From Ferruginibacter sp. (GTDB taxonomy: Bacteria; Bacteroidota; Bacteroidia; Chitinophagales; Chitinophagaceae), in contig JACMLJ010000045.1 in NCBI GenBank assembly GCA_014379625.1, forward strand, positions 62,001 to 126,000: DNA of 64,000 nucleotides. Reading direction: 5' to 3'. This document shows, piece after piece, positions 62,831-64,000 of the stretch (its first letter is position 1; each line of letters starts with the position of its first letter). The position numbers and the translations under genes were made by a program. Under the pieces are notes generated by a model. It was not told where the DNA came from. It did not search any database and saw only the letters and a program-made list of their open reading frames with translations.

Positions 62831-64000
62831 TCATTTTCCTGTTGTCGTGATTATTTTTTGTATCACTTTTCCTTCACTAACAAAAAGTTTAGATGGCTGT
62901 CCGCCGCCCACCGAAACTTCAACATCACCTTTTGCATTTACCATTTTTCCGTTACTGCCTGTTATGGACAGATCTTTGGAAGCCAGTTTGAATGTGACCA
63001 GTTTGGTTTCGCCGGCTTTTAAGTGAATCCGCTGAAAACCCTTTAAGGCCCGGATAGCGGTTTTGACACCGGCATTTTTGTGCGAAACATACAATTGTAC
63101 AACTTCATCCCCATCTTTTTTGCCGGTGTTGGATACGTTTACCTTAACCGTAAAATCGCCTTTGGTTGGGATTGATTTTTCTATGTTCAGTTGTTTGTAT
63201 TGGAACGAGGTATAGCTGAGGCCAAAGCCAAATGGATACAAAGCCTCCCCTTTAAAGTAGCGGTAGGTGCGGTTATCCATACTGTAGTCTTCAAAATCTG
63301 GCAGATCGTTTACATTTTTGTAAAAAGTAACGGGCAAACGCCCCGCAGGATTGTAATCACCAAATAAAATATCCGCAACTGCTTCACCTCCGGCCTGTCC
63401 GCCATACCATGCCTGCAAGATGGCGGGAATATTTTCTGCTTCCCATTCAAAGCCAATAGCGCTGCCCGACATGTTTACAAAAACAACCGGTTTCCCTGTA
63501 GCTTTCAATGCTTTCATCATCTCGGTCTGGATAGCTGGTAACGCGATATTGGTACGGTCGCCACCCTTAAAACCTTCTATTTTAACCGGCATATCTTCAC
63601 CTTCGAGTTTGGCGGAAATGCCTCCCACAAAAATAATCACATCAGCATCTTTTACCCTGGCGGCAATGGTTTCGGGGCTTGCCTGTTCCATGGTGCCCAT
63701 TTCAAATTTTATTTCAGCGTTATCAGAATGCTGCCAGTATTCTATTACCAGTTTATACGGCTTTCCTTTTTCCGCGTTAAAGGTATAATAGGAATTTTTG
63801 GCATCGGGTTCAAACTTTTTTTCGCCGTCAATGAATAACCTGCAGGCATCATCGCCTTTTAATTCAAAAGTAACTTCGCCTGATTTTTCCGGAGTAAATG
63901 TGGTGGTGAACCTTATGGACAGGTTACGGGCAATAAGATTACCGCCAACCTGCTGTCCATCGCCCCATTGCTTATCTATTTTTTGTTCGGTACGGGTCAA
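62831..64000 (-). CDS. GH3 beta-glycosidase with PA14 insert, carboxy-terminal part (cut by window edge)
   Basis: About 389 residues are visible and the frame runs off the right edge; the leading TTG is not the start. A PA14-like domain (VTFELKGDDACRLFIDGEK to EIKFEMG) precedes the GH3 (alpha/beta)6 sandwich: VIIFVGGISAKLEGEDM (acid/base region), ILQAWYGGQAGGEAVADILFG (two motifs), NPAGRLPVTFYKN, and YPFGFGLSYTSF. A fibronectin-III-like domain ends the protein (VNVSNTGKKDGDEVVQLYV). The nucleophile Asp is in the missing part. It heads the glycan run within the window. Confidence 0.94.
   Translation of the reverse strand: MTRTEQKIDKQWGDGQQVGGNLIARNLSIRFTTTFTPEKSGEVTFELKGDDACRLFIDGEKKFEPDAKNSYYTFNAEKGKPYKLVIEYWQHSDNAEIKFEMGTMEQASPETIAARVKDADVIIFVGGISAKLEGEDMPVKIEGFKGGDRTNIALPAIQTEMMKALKATGKPVVFVNMSGSAIGFEWEAENIPAILQAWYGGQAGGEAVADILFGDYNPAGRLPVTFYKNVNDLPDFEDYSMDNRTYRYFKGEALYPFGFGLSYTSFQYKQLNIEKSIPTKGDFTVKVNVSNTGKKDGDEVVQLYVSHKNAGVKTAIRALKGFQRIHLKAGETKLVTFKLASKDLSITGSNGKMVNAKGDVEVSVGGGQPSKLFVSEGKVIQKIITTTGK

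Noticed and set aside
1..64000. tRNA, rRNA or known riboswitch genes
   Set aside because: No T-loop-type GGTTCGAATCC motif, rRNA segment or recognisable riboswitch core was noticed in the spacers by eye; a covariance search could still find one.

Overview
The window looks like chromosomal DNA of a Bacteroidota bacterium, most likely a member of the Chitinophagaceae or a close relative. The signs are a short (285-residue) primary sigma factor of the Bacteroidota type, a TamL lipoprotein next to TamB, a FucP-type sugar porter, many GH92/GH97/GH29/DUF1080-type secreted enzymes with Gln right after the signal cleavage site, A-rich translation starts instead of strong Shine-Dalgarno sites, and TAnnTTTG promoter boxes. 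I cannot name the genus. No rRNA, tRNA, CRISPR array, insertion sequence or SusC/SusD pair was found.

Layout. 1-4.5 kb: leucine biosynthesis on the minus strand, read leuC, leuD, a second isopropylmalate/citramalate synthase paralogue, leuB (cut by the window edge). 4.7-6.5 kb: an ORF6N-domain gene, a single-domain asparaginase and a small unknown gene. 6.8-13.6 kb: two paralogous DJ-1/AraC (GlxA-type) regulators, each facing away from a run of small-protein genes (VOC, DinB, SRPBCC). The two divergent intergenic regions are clearly related in sequence. An A+T-rich two-gene segment flanked by a 14-bp inverted repeat lies between the two regulators. 13.7-25 kb: housekeeping and miscellaneous genes (DUF92, nitronate monooxygenase, esterase, WYL regulator, pdxJ, rpoD, threonine aldolase, pgi), with two copies of a hairpin-rich interspersed element. 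25.3-30.3 kb: a fucose cluster (Zn dehydrogenase, GH29 fucosidase, FucP porter, divergent AraC regulator). 30.4-38.8 kb: two tiny proteins, then TamL and TamB of the outer-membrane assembly machinery. 39.3-64 kb: a flavodoxin-fold reductase, then a long one-directional run of secreted glycan-degrading enzymes continuing past the right edge.

How it fits together. The 40-64 kb block encodes GH97, ROK kinase, GH26, two heparinase-II/III-type lyases, a GH88/105-like hydrolase, GH92, a beta-helix protein, a GH39/GH5-like barrel, a clan GH-D enzyme, a Tat-exported Gfo/Idh/MocA oxidoreductase, DUF1080, a GH5-like enzyme and GH3. Lyases plus an unsaturated-uronyl hydrolase point to an acidic substrate. 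GH26, GH92, GH5-like and clan GH-D enzymes point to mannose and galactose. A uronic-acid-containing mannan is the simplest guess, but unproven; a SusC/D pair would be expected to the right of the window.

The strongest unexplained signals are the duplicated regulator/operator module, the inverted-repeat-flanked cassette, heptanucleotide tandem arrays at several gene junctions (one invaded by an element with inverted ends, one supplying the tamB stop codon), and a 15-bp-arm palindrome inside the ORF6N gene that is partly repeated in its upstream region.
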